A stretch of 64,000 nt of DNA from Allium sativum (taxonomy: Eukaryota > Streptophyta > Magnoliopsida > Asparagales > Amaryllidaceae). Below, piece after piece: positions 13,108 to 25,396 of this stretch. Both the position numbers and the translations under genes were made by a program. The stretch covers positions 306,705,456 through 306,769,455 of the forward strand of contig CM060922.1 in NCBI GenBank assembly GCA_030737875.1, in the 5' to 3' direction. The first letter of the stretch is position 1, and each line of letters opens with the position of its first letter. The notes beneath the pieces are model-generated. The model made no database searches. It was given only the letters and a program-made list of their open reading frames with translations, and was not told the origin of the DNA.

Positions 13108-13890
13108 TTTTTCAATTTCAAGTTTGAATGGACATGTCTATTCGCTATAACCATTCCCCAACTGTCATTTCTCTTCACCCTTACATACTTCTTTGAGAAA
13201 TGAAATTTTAACTTTTTCTCATGTTTCTTCATTCCTTTCCCTTCTCTCCTAAATTCTAACAAATTCGTATTTATACTCTACCGATTTTTGAATCGAATCA
13301 AGTCGATTCTTCTCTAATACGTTCCAAAGTCAACTTCTCTCCTATTTATCAAGATCAAAGTGCAATTCATATTTGTTGGAGCAATTGTAATCAAGATTAA
13401 AAGATCTACGTCTGCATTCTTCGTACGAGCTAATCAAAAATTCTTATTGGTGTGACTAGGTAACCTTGAATCCAGTTTGGTTAAATTATGCTTGGTAAAA
13501 AGCAATTGAGAGTGACTTGTTTGCCTAAAAATATAGTTAGGTGTGACTTTGTAGTCCATAAATCAAGTTGGCTTGCCTAAAGGTCTGAGAATGTAGAGGG
13601 TGTCTCCTTATGGCCTTGAAATCAAAAAGTGTAATTGAATTGATAATGCTTAAAGATCGTACGTAGTGTGGAGCTGGATGTAAGGTAACTCCGAACTAAT
13701 ATAAAAATCCGATATGTTCTTTTCTTTACTTCATGTGCATTACTGGCTTTTAATTTCTTTATTTGATTTTGTGACCATTATATATACTCATAAACGTATT
13801 GCAAATAAATTCTAATATATTTATAAATTTAATTAAACATTATTAATCCCCTTTAGTGTTAATATGGTCTTAAGATCCTTAATTTGCATC
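13108..13890 (+). mobile_element. Decayed Ty1/copia-type LTR fragment
   Basis: The stretch around 13665-13745 (GGAGCTGGATGTAAGGTAAC, CGAACTAATATAAAAATCCG, ATGTTCTTTTCTTTACTTC) and the end near 13850 (CCCCTTTAGTGTTAATATGG) follow the U5 layout common to plant copia LTRs. The same layout recurs on the minus strand at 51830-53100. The left part was separated by element B; the short segment 7236-7273 with TATGTCGACATA may be its beginning. No coding region follows. Boundaries are approximate. Confidence 0.45.
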
Positions 13891-15799
13891 ACTTTCACAT
13901 TTACCTACATAAATCTCATCTAACTAAACGTCTAATAATAATATACGTACATGGTGTTAGTCATTTACAGTTTACATATTATAAACAATGATATAATATC
14001 AGTAATATAAATTAAAGTTACAATCGTGATGGCTTCGAACCCATAAAGAAGTATTGAATTCCCTTGTGTAATCATCTCCTAATTCGTTAGGTGGCCAATC
14101 TAAAATCAGTTACGTTATACTATCGGATAATATCTTATTTAAATTGAATTAACTTGTGATTTTTAGGAGATGATTTAGAGAAGAGAGGAGAAATGGCAGC
14201 CAAAAGCATTGAGTAAGAATAGGTTTAGTGATGCTTATTTATAATTTAGTAAGAAAAAAATAGGTAGATCAAATATATCCATTTTCACTCAGTCTTAATC
14301 AAGTATCTCCAAGCTCATTACCTATTTTTTTAGCACCCCCAATTCACGCCAAAATCAAATTTTGCAACCTTAATGATTAGCTTGAAACCCATTTAAGGCT
14401 GAGCGAAACATTGCGTAATCAAATCGAATTTAATAGGTTACCGACATCATATACTGATTGATATATATCTATAATTATTATATATAACATTATTTCTATC
14501 TCAAATCATATTCAAATTTTATAATTATATTTCACAAATGTTAGTTAATTTAATAAAATAACAATTATAGACTAATTAAATCATTTAGCCTTAACTAAAT
14601 TCATCATTTCCATTATGTAGCTCTTGGGTGTAAATTTGATCAATAATTAACATCGAACAATTTGGACGTTATTGTTCACACGTCACGTAGCAAATAGTGT
14701 GAAACTATGGCTAAATTTATCGCTTACTTGGTCTTGGTAAAATCTCATTCTAATTTAAGAACCACTATTCATTTGTGACATTTATATACATCAATTATCT
14801 TCATCCAACCTGTATCACTTTAGATTAATGGAACTTGGTAATGGACGAAATTTCAATACCATCTGCATTCAATTCTATAGTTCTAATACAAAGTCTTTGG
14901 CCCAGTAATAACAATTATTATTAATCAAAATGTTGTAGGCAAAGATTTTGACTTTGAATTGACTTGATTTGACTATGATACAAACCTCATATAATTAAGC
15001 AAACAAATCATCTTTTGGATCGTGCTTCACTTTTAATAATTCTACTTGACTTAACTGTAGTCCTCGATGGACATCATGTCATGATTTGGATATAATCAAA
15101 GTAGAACTTTCATGCTGAAAATCCACGGTACTCTCAAGATGAGAGAACTATGTAAATCAGTCTCATTGATATTTTCTGTTTTACCTTAGTTATATTGACT
15201 AATAGTAAATTATCAAGTGACTCATTCTATAGTTACCCAATAACTATCGGTATGTAATCCTTGTATTCCTTCAACAGTCATGAGTAATATATTTCTCTAC
15301 ATTTAGAGAGCACTATTTATGCCAGTCTCAAAGGGTATGCCAATATGTATTCTAGTCTCAAGGGGTACGTCGGTATAAACATAGTAGCTAAAAACTTGAA
15401 TTGCAAAATCACTTCATTATTCTTATTTTACGAAAGATCATTCATACTCTAAATTGCAATATGCTTATAATAGAAATATAACACAATGCAAATAGGTTAG
15501 TGCTTATAACATATGATTCATGAAAATGAATTATTATTAGACATAGAATATAAAAAAGATCCAAAACATTAAAAAATAGCATAGCATAAAATACATAATT
15601 TCAATGGGTAAGTTGTATGCAAAAAAGACGAATATGAAAATCATAAGCATTGTAGAACGTACATGAAAATGCGATATGATCATTTAACATGAAAAACGTT
15701 AAATAGCAAGAGATTATCTTATCTAAGTTTGAGATTTGTAATTATTGTACTAGTGCAGGCATGGATTTAAATTTGAGACTGTTTGGTTAAAGTCCTAAT
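13891..15799. other. Anonymous AT-rich intergenic DNA
   Basis: No gene, RNA or complete mobile element recognised. A short duplication of about 40 bases lies near 15325-15375 (CCAGTCTCAAAGGGTATGCC and CTAGTCTCAAGGGGTACGTC). Frames are short and show no known domain. Confidence 0.5.
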
Positions 15800-16445
15800 T
15801 GTGTTTCAAAAAAACCAAAACATCATTGTCAAAAAGTTATGTAAGTTAGGTCCCCAGAATTAAGTTATGTAATAACTATATAAATTTATGCAATTCTTCA
15901 GTGAATAGTTGCATACATTTATGCAGTTATATAAAAAAATTACAGAATTTTTCCTAATTTTTCACCAAAAAGTTACGGAAATTTCTGTAATTTCTTCAAA
16001 AAATTGCGGAAATTTCAACTATTATTCATCAAAAAAATTGCTTAACGAAGAATCCACTGGAAAAGAATGGGAAGATAGAAAAATTAGAAGAAGAAAGAAT
16101 TTTTTGGTTAGACGCATGGAATTAGCTAAACATTTTATCTGAACAAATGTAGAACCAGAATGGATGGTTTTATGTCTATTACCAGTCCTTCCTCCTAGTT
16201 GAGACCAATCATTCAGATAGATGGGGTTAAACTAATGAGTTGAGATATTAAAGAACTGTATAGAAGAGTTATCTATCGGAACAATACTCTTACTGCAATT
16301 TGTCACACAAAAATTGCGGACAATTATGCTATTTTTTTGACAAAATTGCATCAAAGCCCACAATAATTCATTTGAATAATTATACAATTTTGTGCAGCTT
16401 TCAATAATTAAATTCTAGGGATCTAATTTACAATTTGTTTTTGGA
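15800..16445. mobile_element. Inverted-repeat (MITE-like) element, copy M2
   Basis: The left end contains GTAAGTTAGGTCCCCAGAATTA and the right end AATTCTAGGGATCTAATTTAC, approximate inverted repeats of each other. Between them lie several inverted and direct copies of AATTGCGGAAATTTCTGCAATT-type units joined by TTCACCAAAAA or TTCATCAAAAA. A non-repetitive insert (about 16045-16290) sits in the middle. It has no coding capacity. Outer ends and target-site duplication could not be fixed, so the superfamily stays open. Confidence 0.55.
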
Positions 16446-17597
16446 AAGGAGTTTTTGTGCATTAAGTTTGATTTTAAGGACCTGAGCCTAATATTCACTT
16501 TAAATTTTAAGCAAAAAAACCAAGATCTCAAGAGATATTCCAGTATCCCGTCTCGATCAATATATCATTCGATATTGCAATATCTAAGGCGATATATTCG
16601 AAAGGAGATTTACAGAGAGATTTATTATTTTGTTCCGGAAAGAGTCCAAAATGAGATATCGAACGAGATTCCAAGCGATATTTTCAATATCTGAAACGAT
16701 GCTTGGGACTTATGGGCATTTTGGATTCTATCTTGAATAATTTCACTTTGTTCCTAGTATAGCGTGATGGAATCACTTTTGGAACTCAAGTGAATTTAAA
16801 GCCACATTCAAATCATTATTTTGATCAATAGACTTGAATTTATGGCTCTTCTTATCCTTCTTAACATTAAGGGTGTTATACTATTTTTTTATCTGACATA
16901 ATTCTTGGAAAATAATTGAGTTCTTGACCTCACTCCAATGCAACATATGAAGTATTATCTTTTAGATCAATATAAGGAAATATAACGTTTAAATTTTACG
17001 AATCAATAACAAGAAAAAATAATTTTTCTTTGCATAAATCACAATATTTTAGATCTAAATCATAACAGGCTAGATCCAAATCATAATAGGTTAGATTCCA
17101 AATAAATCATAATATCACAATAGGTTAGATCTCGATCACTATAGGCTAGACTGAATCATAATAAGCTAGACCAAGTTAGATATTTTAACAAAATGATTTT
17201 CATTAACATAATAGATTAAGGGAACATATCGTAATTTATATTAAAAACAATTGATTTCTAGCGAATAATTGCGTAAGAATCTATTTCTCTATCTTGAATC
17301 CTTTAGTTTTACAAGTTGTCTTAAAGGAGAGGAAAACTAGATAAGTGGGTAGAAAGAGCCAATCCTCTTAAGGTTTTTTATTCTTTATACGCATCTACTA
17401 CCAAGGTGTTAATAATAAATTATACTTTTACCAACTAATAAGAATTGTTCTCTCTATTTTATTACTTTTGTCGGTTAATTAGCTATTTGACGTCATATAG
17501 GCTTGTGGGTAAACTTAACAGATGTAATATAAATTCTTGTTTCGGATATCACTATGAAAGTTGTCTGTTCTGATTGTAATTAGCTTACAAAACTTAT

Positions 17598-17700
17598 AGT
17601 TACGTTTCCTCTCATGTGAAAGCGCTTATAGTTTATCATGTAGTTAATTATAGTTATGTTTCCTCTCATGTGAAATCGCTTATGGTTTATCATGTAGTTT
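17598..17700. repeat. Tandem duplication, unit about 53 bp
   Basis: TTCCTCTCATGTGAAAGCGC...TTATCATGTAGTTAATTATAG is followed directly by a copy differing at a few bases (GAAATCGC, TATGGTTTATC). Non-coding. Confidence 0.8.
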
Positions 17701-18535
17701 GTATAAAGGAGGAGGTGGGAAAGCAGTTTCTCCAAGGCATATACAGTTGTCATTTCATTAATAAAACTGTGCAACACATTTAATTTTTTTACTTTTCACC
17801 ATGAAATTATATTGTTTTATTTTAATTTCATAAAGCAATCTTGAATTCTAATTCATCGTTCAGGTTTGCATGAAGTGTAGTATGATTTTAAATTGTCATA
17901 TTTACAATCCTTTTATTGTTCAAATATTGTATGCGTTAAGTTCAAGTGTTGGGGGAATAATGTTTCTTTATAAATGTACTTACATTTATTAACTTTTAAC
18001 GAGCATATTCATTTTTTTAATGGTTATAATTAAAGATGTTTGATTTCTTCCACTTGAGTACTGTTGGCATGGATGGACCAAATGGTCAAGCATACGATGT
18101 TATTATAGCAATTTTACAATTTTAACCAGTTTTGATTGTGAGAAATTAAATGAGATGACAAGAACGTAGATGGAAGAATAAATGGTTATGCTATTTGAAA
18201 GTCATAATGCGTGCAATCCGGAATGAAAGAAACAAGTGGGTCATTGAGCACGAAACCACCTCTACAGATGTAGTATCTCATCGTTGCCTTCAAATGATTA
18301 GAAACAAAGTTCTGGCCATGCATTCTCTCATCTCTGCTTCTTTAAATGATAGACTAGTTTATGATAAATGTCTTGGGCTTTGTATTAAGCCCAAGTCTTT
18401 ATGTACTTTCTTTTTTATTTTGGTTGAAACAAAGAGGTAACAAACCTTCGTAAAACTCTGCTTAAATTTCATAAATAAATAAATATAATATATTTTCTAA
18501 AAATTTAAAGTAAATTCACAAGAAAGCTCACATAT

Positions 18536-18540
18536 ATAAG
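18536..18540 (+). repeat. 5-bp target-site duplication of the chromovirus (left), ATAAG
   Basis: ATAAG lies immediately before the left LTR and is repeated at 38759-38763 immediately after the right LTR, 20.2 kb away. This fixes the outer limits of the whole composite element. Confidence 0.9.
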
Positions 18541-19292
18541 TGTGACACCCCCACGTCCGTTAATGTCACTCACAAAGGGAATGCATTAAGTTCCGTGAAG
18601 CGTTATAGGTAATCAGACACTGAATAATTACAAGATAGATATAAATAAGGTAGCAGCGGAAATTCAAATTTTTATTTCAATCATAATACTTTGGTCCACA
18701 ATGCCATAAGTCACAAAAACCATTACAATAAAATAACTTCTGTCTTGCATCATCAGAGTACATAAAATATAAAAACATAATTCCCCAGTTGAAAGAGTTA
18801 AGCCATAGTAGAGACAAGAACTTGAGCCATACTTTAGAAGTAGTTCCTAGCAAGGTGATATGTAAATCCTGACTAAGCCTGGGTGTTTCCTCCCTGAGAA
18901 CCAGGGGGAAACAGAAGAAAGAAGGAGAAACAAAAAGGGTCAGACATAAAGTATGGCGAGTCCAGTTATTTCAGCCAGTAGATAAATAAAAGTAACATGA
19001 TAGGCATATAAAGTGGATAAGGGAGATCACTACATAAATGACAGGTGTGACAAGGTAAGAAAGATAAGGTGCACATGCCTCACTAATGATTACAATGCAC
19101 TATTACAAGTATAACCTGAAAGAGATGATCCCTTCAACTATAAGGTGGTAGACTTAGGTATACGTCCAAATGTATCCTAACTACTACCCTGATCGATCGG
19201 CTCCCTAACCCTCGTAGATACCTTGTGCTGGCCTCACGATAGGAGGTATCACTTCCTAAAGTGGCAACCCTTCGTCCTAATAATGTGCACAA

Positions 19293-19297
19293 CCATA
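19293..19297 (+). repeat. 5-bp target-site duplication of element D (left), CCATA
   Basis: CCATA is repeated at 21987-21991. The uninterrupted LTR at about 36176 reads AACCATATCTACAGG with one copy, showing the empty site. Confidence 0.93.
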
Positions 19298-20104
19298 TGT
19301 GACGGCCCGCCCCGCACCAACCGATACTTACTCCAAAAGTGCGCTGTACACATGTCCAGTTAGCACGGAACGGGTCGCCAGAAGGAAAAGGAAGAAGGAA
19401 ATGAACATACAAAGAACCTGTAAGATGTCTCACAGCGCATAGAACAAAATATAATAATAAAATACTTGACATAAAACAGGAGAGACAGTGCATAAGCTGA
19501 AAATCAGAACTAAACATCATAGCAGCGGAAATCCAAAATACAGCTTATTACAACTTTCAAACTGTCTCAAAGCAAAAGTAAGGTAAATGAGGTACACTAC
19601 TAATGCCCAAGTAGTGACCACCAACGACACAGGGAGAATGTGTATATATATATCATACGTGGAAGCCTCCTGCCCGTCTCCGAATCAGCTACTCGCGCAT
19701 CACCAGCTAACCTGTCTCTAGTCTGCTCGTGTGAGCACCCAGAGTAATAAGAGGAGACATAAAACTCTGGGTCAGACATAAAGCCTGGTATGAGCGATAA
19801 GCATCTAAAGTGAACAATAACAGGTAGACTAAAACATACCTGAACCTGGACCTGCAACCAAAGAGTTAGCACTACATACTGTACAACACTCTAAGGTATC
19901 ATATCAATCAATATAAAGATACGGAGGTGGGGGAGGTGTGCATGTCATAATGATAGCAAACAATCAAGCATAGCATCCATCCTCACATCTCTCACTCAGT
20001 GCGTAAAGCATACGATATTCACCACTTCGATCACCCAACATACCTTGCTACAATCACTTTGCCCCATGAAGTCATAAATGGCTTCATTGCACTGATAACG
20101 TAGC

Positions 20105-20415
20105 CACTAATCATTTGCTATGTCTACTTTGCCCCATGGAGTCACAAGAACCCCACTGCACTGGCTCATAGCCTTACTAATCCTTACTATGTCCACTTGC
20201 CCCATGGAGTTATTCACCCCATCTGCGCTGGCTCATAGTCTTACTAATCCTTACTATGTCCACTTGCCCCATGGAGTTATTCACCACATCTGCGCTGGCT
20301 CATAGTCTTACTACGCATCACCTTGCCCCTCAGGTCATAATGACCCTACTGCACTGATAACGTAGTCTTTCTACCATCACTTTGCCCCTCAGGTCATAAT
20401 GACCCTACTGCACTG
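20105..20415. repeat. Tandem array in element D, unit about 70 bp
   Basis: Repeated blocks contain TTGCCCCATGGAGTTATTCA, then CTGCGCTGGCTCATAGTCTT, then ACTAATCCTTACTATGTCCA. A second short pair follows, TTTGCCCCTCAGGTCATAAT with GACCCTACTGCACTGATAA. No function is evident. Confidence 0.8.
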
Positions 20416-20589
20416 ATAAGTAGTCCATCATTCTTAGTGGTGAATCGAAGTTATGAACGTCGACAACTCCTTAGCACACGTCCCGCAGCAAAGTCCAACC
20501 ATGAAGTGAACTCATTGGTTCCCAACTGGTTCCGGGATCCTGAGCTCTAACTCCCATATGGACTACCTTTGCATCTCGGATTATTGGTC

Positions 20590-20960
20590 ATCACCATCGA
20601 ATCGGATCAAATCAGCCTTAGGCATTCGAATCGGGTCGCGCCTCCTGCATCGGATCGGGTCGTGATCCTCCAGGTGATCGGATCGCCCTCCTCCATGGTC
20701 TCGTGAATCCAGTCTCCATCGGATCGGGTCTCCCCCTTCTGGTCGGATCGTGAACTCCCTGCGGATCGTGTTCCAACGGGTCGGATCGTGCTACATGGAT
20801 CGGGTCGTGACTTCCCATCAGTTCGTGAGGCTGGTCGGTTCGTGGAAGGACGAGGCGGATCATATAACAACTCCTCATATCGGATCGTGATCATCTGGTT
20901 CGGATCGGGGTACGAAGCGCGAGTGCGGATCGTGGACATGACATGCGATCCGATCCGATC
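20590..20960. repeat. CGGATCG-rich degenerate repeat in element D
   Basis: The words CGGATCGGGTCGTGA and TCGGATCGTG recur every 15-40 bases, giving an unusually GC- and CpG-rich island in AT-rich surroundings. Confidence 0.75.
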
Positions 20961-21986
20961 CCTGCATACTTCCTGCAGCTGTTCCAGCGAGTTGTTTACG
21001 CCTCTCGATGGCGTTTTCGACCATTCCAACTATTCTAATCAGTCACAAAGCATTTCATACAGTCATAGCAACATACATAATCAACCACAACCATCAAAAC
21101 ATCAATATGATAAGTAGAAATGGATCAAACATACCCAAAATCCCATATTTTCCCTTTAGGCATGTTTAGGTGAAACTAATGATAGGACTAACAAAACTTA
21201 ACCAAATTAACCCAAATTCATATCAGAGGTCTAAAACATCATTCCGAATTTTATAAACTTTTTTCCAGAATTTTATCATGTTTAAATTCGCTAATTAACA
21301 CTAATCACCCCTAATTAGCCATAATTAGTGCAAAACTATGCAAATCACTCACCTTAGCCACAAAATAAACTAAGATCCGAAATAAATCTCTGATTTGATG
21401 TGAATCTCTACGCTAAACAGCAGCCCTAAGTTGCTTTAGTGAAGATCTTCCTTGATTAGGGATTGCTAAGCTAAATCCTTGCCAAAAAGGTGATTTGGAG
21501 GTGATTTAGAGGTTAGAGACCATTTTTAGGGATCCTTGGTGATAAGTGGAGGCTAGAAAACTGAAATGGAATGATTCTCCATCTCATTTCAGCCCTCCCA
21601 TAACCCTAATCCCGAAATGGGTTATGGGCCTACTCACTAATCACCCGATTTGGCCCGGATAAGCAGTTTTTCACCCTCTAAACCTTGTTTCAGCCATATC
21701 TCCCAAACGGTAAGTCCGTTTGGCCATTATGACCACTCTACGGAAAGAGAAACCATCAAACGAATCAAATGGAAGTGGTTTCAGGTCAAAATTCCTTTCC
21801 AATCAAAAGTTATGGCCAAAACAGTACCAACTAGGGGCAAAATGGTCATTTAAAAATCGACAAAAATCATGGACATGGGAAATGACTCTAACGGATGTTT
21901 CCCAAAGTTACATGACCATACAACTTCACACGGGAAAGAAATAAATATTCTACAATCCTATGATGTGTAGAATACGGGTCGTTACA

Positions 21987-21991
21987 CCATA
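21987..21991 (+). repeat. 5-bp target-site duplication of element D (right), CCATA
   Basis: Perfect match to 19293-19297; the host LTR resumes with TCTACAAGTGTCACGG. Confidence 0.93.
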
Positions 21992-22234
21992 TCTACAAGT
22001 GTCACGGTTGTCTTATCCCCATTTGCCCGGCTCATGCACACACATGGCCCGGTCGGTTTGCGCCGCCCACACCGTCCTCCATGTTTGGATATCTTACAAT
22101 CATTCAGTAAGCGTGCCCCTTCTCCGCCTAGTACGGATTACTTTGTTTGATACCTACTTCGGGTTACTGACTGAAATGGGTCCCACACAATATGAGACAA
22201 GCTCTCCCCTTTGTCTTGTATCCCCTTCTAGGTT

Positions 22235-22500
22235 TTTACTGACTATGTATACCACTAGGTGTCTTTAATTACATAGCCTTATTTATTTCTACCGATTATG
22301 CTTACCTACAGGTGTCTTTAATACATAACTCATAATTTTCCAACCAGTTATGCTTACCTGTAGGTGTCTTTAATTACATAACCCTATCACTTTTACAAGT
22401 TATGTTTACCCTAAAAGGTGTCTTTAATTACATAACTTTATTACTTCCACCGATTATGTATACCACTAGGTGTCTTTAATTACATAACCTTAACGGGTTA
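22235..22500. repeat. Tandem array in chromovirus LTR, unit about 55 bp (left copy)
   Basis: About five units containing AGGTGTCTTTAATTACATAA preceded by a TTATG(T/C)(T/A)TACC block. The same array occurs in the other LTR at about 36435-36685. Confidence 0.8.
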
Positions 22501-22763
22501 AGTTTGTGTGCCTATTACCCATCCCCTCTTTAGATTTACTTAACCCACCCCTCAACCATGTTTATTTAACCCCCAACTTAAATTTAAGTTCATAAAATTC
22601 CGATGGATTAACTTTGGTTAAGTAGTCTAATTCTTTACCATGTCCATTTATGGTTTCATAATGGGCCAGACCTCCCACATTAGGCCTACAACATGTGGAT
22701 GTTGGATATGCTGGTCGGGTCCGGGCAGACTTATTCCACAGTTGGGTCTAACCTCGTGTCATA

Positions 22764-22768
22764 GCTCG
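22764..22768 (+). repeat. 5-bp target-site duplication of element C (left), GCTCG
   Basis: GCTCG is repeated at 28699-28703. The uninterrupted LTR reads GTCATAGCCCGATTCG near 36950, one base different, with a single copy. Confidence 0.9.
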
Positions 22769-25357
22769 TTTAATGTCCCGTATTTTCTGTAGTTAGATAT
22801 TTAATTTATTTTATTATATTAAATATTGATTTGAAATTTTAAATGAATTTAAAATATATAATTCATTTATATAATGAAGGTTAAACGTTTAATTTATATG
22901 TAATTATAAATCGAGCTCGTAATGGCGCGGTAGTTCGTAATATTGAGTTTTGAACTTCAATTGAATATACAGGATCCGATATAAGTCGGATTTGTGTGAA
23001 ACAAGAAACGTTGTAATTTGTTTGATCATATTTTTCTAATGGAAGAGAAAATTGGAGATTTCGTGTTATATATTGTGAATTATGTCCAATTCAAAATTTA
23101 AAATAGTCGCTATGGAATTATTTATAATTTAATTTGATTTAAAAGGGTTTTTTGATCATAACTCGAGCTAACGATCAAACTAAGCCATGAAACGAATTCC
23201 GTTGAATTTGTATTGACGTTTAGAGTCAGAAAACATATATTGTTTGTTATTTTTGAAGAATGGTTAATTTGGTGTACAAAATGGCATTTAGTGTGCGTAT
23301 AAAATAGCGTGCCCGAAAACAGTCTCGGAATGCGACGAAGTGTGTGCCGCTGGATTCGTGTTAATTAATTATTTTAGAATTTCAAAGTTTCAAGTTGTTT
23401 GGATTTATTATGTGATCGTGGGAAATTTAAATGCGTATTTTTCGCTTGTGATTTATAAAGGAATTTTCACAAACGATCTCGGAATTCGACGAAACCTGTA
23501 CCATTGGATTCGGAATATTTTTCTATTCCAATATTTATAATTTTCGTCGGAAACGGAGATTGTATATTACGGTTTTAAGACGTTACTTTAGTGCTAACCT
23601 TAATAAAAATAATAATTTAATAATCAAACCCTCACCCTACATAAACCGCAATAGGTCAACAATGCCCTAATTTTCACGCAAGTGGTCAACCAAACAAGGT
23701 GGCTCCATTTCATAACCTTTAACGGCTGAAAAGCTTAAACTTATTCCTTCCTAAAACTCAAAATACGATCAGTAATTCACAGAAACCACAACTGGGAAAA
23801 TGTCAGGGACTTCGAGATTTGTGATGCTGACGGCGGTGATGGAGCTTTGACGAGTGAGATGGCCAGGAAGTCGCCTGTAACGGCAGACGCTTGAGAAGCT
23901 GCTGAGGATAGATGGCGTAATCTAGTGGCGGGGGATTTGTGGCCGATGGAAGAGGAAAGTAGGGCGCTTGGTCTGGTGGGGTTTGATGTAGCCGGAGGAC
24001 TGTACGGGGGTGGCGGCTGTGAAATAAAACGATCAGGTATATTGAAGAGAAGCAGTACGATTAAAGTAGGATTGTGCTTTCTATTCTTTCCAACCATGCA
24101 GAAAGGTATTACGTTGGAGAAGAATTATTGTCCTGTGCTTGCATTTAATCAAATCGTTCTAGGGAAGTTATGAACGAATCAAAACAAAAGTGGGTACGTA
24201 TATGAAAACAAATGACGGAAATTAAGCAGTGAAGTAATGGTGTAGACAAGGATGCTTTGTTTTAACATGGTAACTGTTGAAAATAAAGGAAACGAGGGGA
24301 CCGTGCTTTCCATTTGTAAGTGAAGTATGCCAAACTGAAATATGATTAACGTTGGCAGAATTAACGTGGAGGGCAAGTTTAAACAAGGACCAGGAAAAAG
24401 GAAACGAAGTGGGTTCACTTTCATTTAGTGTTGAAGAACGGTCTGAAGCAACGTATTGGGTTTGTGAACTATGAAGGCGAAATTTTTGGTTAGTCCCTTG
24501 TATTGGGTAGTTTTTGGTTTTAATGTAAAGATCCCTGAAGAAATGAAGAACAAGATGGGACAACAGTAGAACGTTGGGCCGTAGAATAAAGACAAAGGAA
24601 AGTTGGGAAATAATTTGTAAAGCGCAGTGATATAAGAACGAGGTGAATTATTTGTGAACTGGAAGCGAAATACTGCATTGAAAGGGATGGACGAGGCAAC
24701 ATGTATTGGAAAAATATATGGCAGTGAACGATGGTCATTGTCTGTATTCATGAAGTGAATATTTGTTTTAAACAAGACCGGAACGATAACAGATGGAGTT
24801 GATATGTTATAGGAAGAAACGTGGGTATTTGTAAACAACCGCGGTGCAGTTCTGTATGGCCTGGGAATGATGTAGTCAGGAAGAAAGTAGTGCGTACTGT
24901 TTTGGTTATCAACGAAACAAAAGTTGTTCGTTGTCCTTAATGGGTCGAGCGGTATAAACAAGGATGAGCAAGGAACGAAGAACAGTAAGGGTAATATGTC
25001 GACCATTTTAACTAATAAAGTAATCAAGATAAATAAGTGATTAATTTTATTAAATATTAATTAGTTAATTATAAGGTTAATAATATTTATAATTATATAT
25101 CTTGTGCATTATTATCAGAATGGAACGGAACCAAAGACGCTGAATCCGTATTAGAGAACGAAACATTTTGGAACTGATCTGGACAGTGCAGGAGACAACT
25201 GGGATTTACGGTTAAATAGATCGACTGTTTAATTTAACTGTAACCGAACCGAATCAAATCAAAGTGAGTTTAACTCACTCGGTTTACCCACTTATATTTA
25301 TATAAGTCGAGTTTATTATTTTTGTGCTATGTTTTGTTAATTGGTTAATGGATGAGC

Positions 25358-25396
<39 letters not shown>

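Larger units (their letters stand above)
16446..18540. other. Anonymous intergenic DNA with short local duplications
   Basis: Local repeats only: AGGTTAGAT or AGGCTAGAC words spaced 20-30 bases apart at 17065-17175, and a 53-bp tandem pair at about 17598-17700 (see separate entry). A frame at 18195-18440 encodes 81 residues without a recognised domain and is probably not a gene. The final five bases, ATAAG at 18536-18540, are the left duplication of the chromovirus. Confidence 0.5.
19298..21986. mobile_element. Element D: solo LTR of 2.7 kb nested in the chromovirus LTR
   Basis: It starts TGTGACGGCCCGCCCCGCA and ends ATACGGGTCGTTACA, with perfect CCATA duplications and an empty-site copy in the other chromovirus LTR. 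The ends are 11-bp inverted repeats with two mismatches. It contains no gag or pol domain, so it is best read as the solo LTR left by recombination of a gypsy-type element. Inside are a 3-copy tandem array (about 20105-20335) and a stretch rich in CGGATCG words (20590-20960). Open frames at 20607-21029 and 20788-21117 reflect this repeated GC-rich stretch and are not considered genes. Confidence 0.9.

Noticed and set aside
18195..18440. 81-residue plus-strand frame just before the chromovirus
   Set aside because: Faint LINE-tail flavour but no motif that could be named; no poly(A) end or duplication found.
19134..19520. 128-residue minus-strand frame
   Set aside because: Crosses the junction between the chromovirus LTR and element D, so it cannot be an ancestral gene.
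20607..21029. 140-residue minus-strand frame, Arg/Pro/Asp-rich, in solo LTR D
   Set aside because: Produced by the repeated CGGATCG word, which stays open in several frames at once; no known domain.
24425..25027. 200-residue minus-strand frame in element C
   Set aside because: No domain, no counterpart kept open in elements A or B, and it lies inside a non-coding LTR-like repeat. Judged chance.
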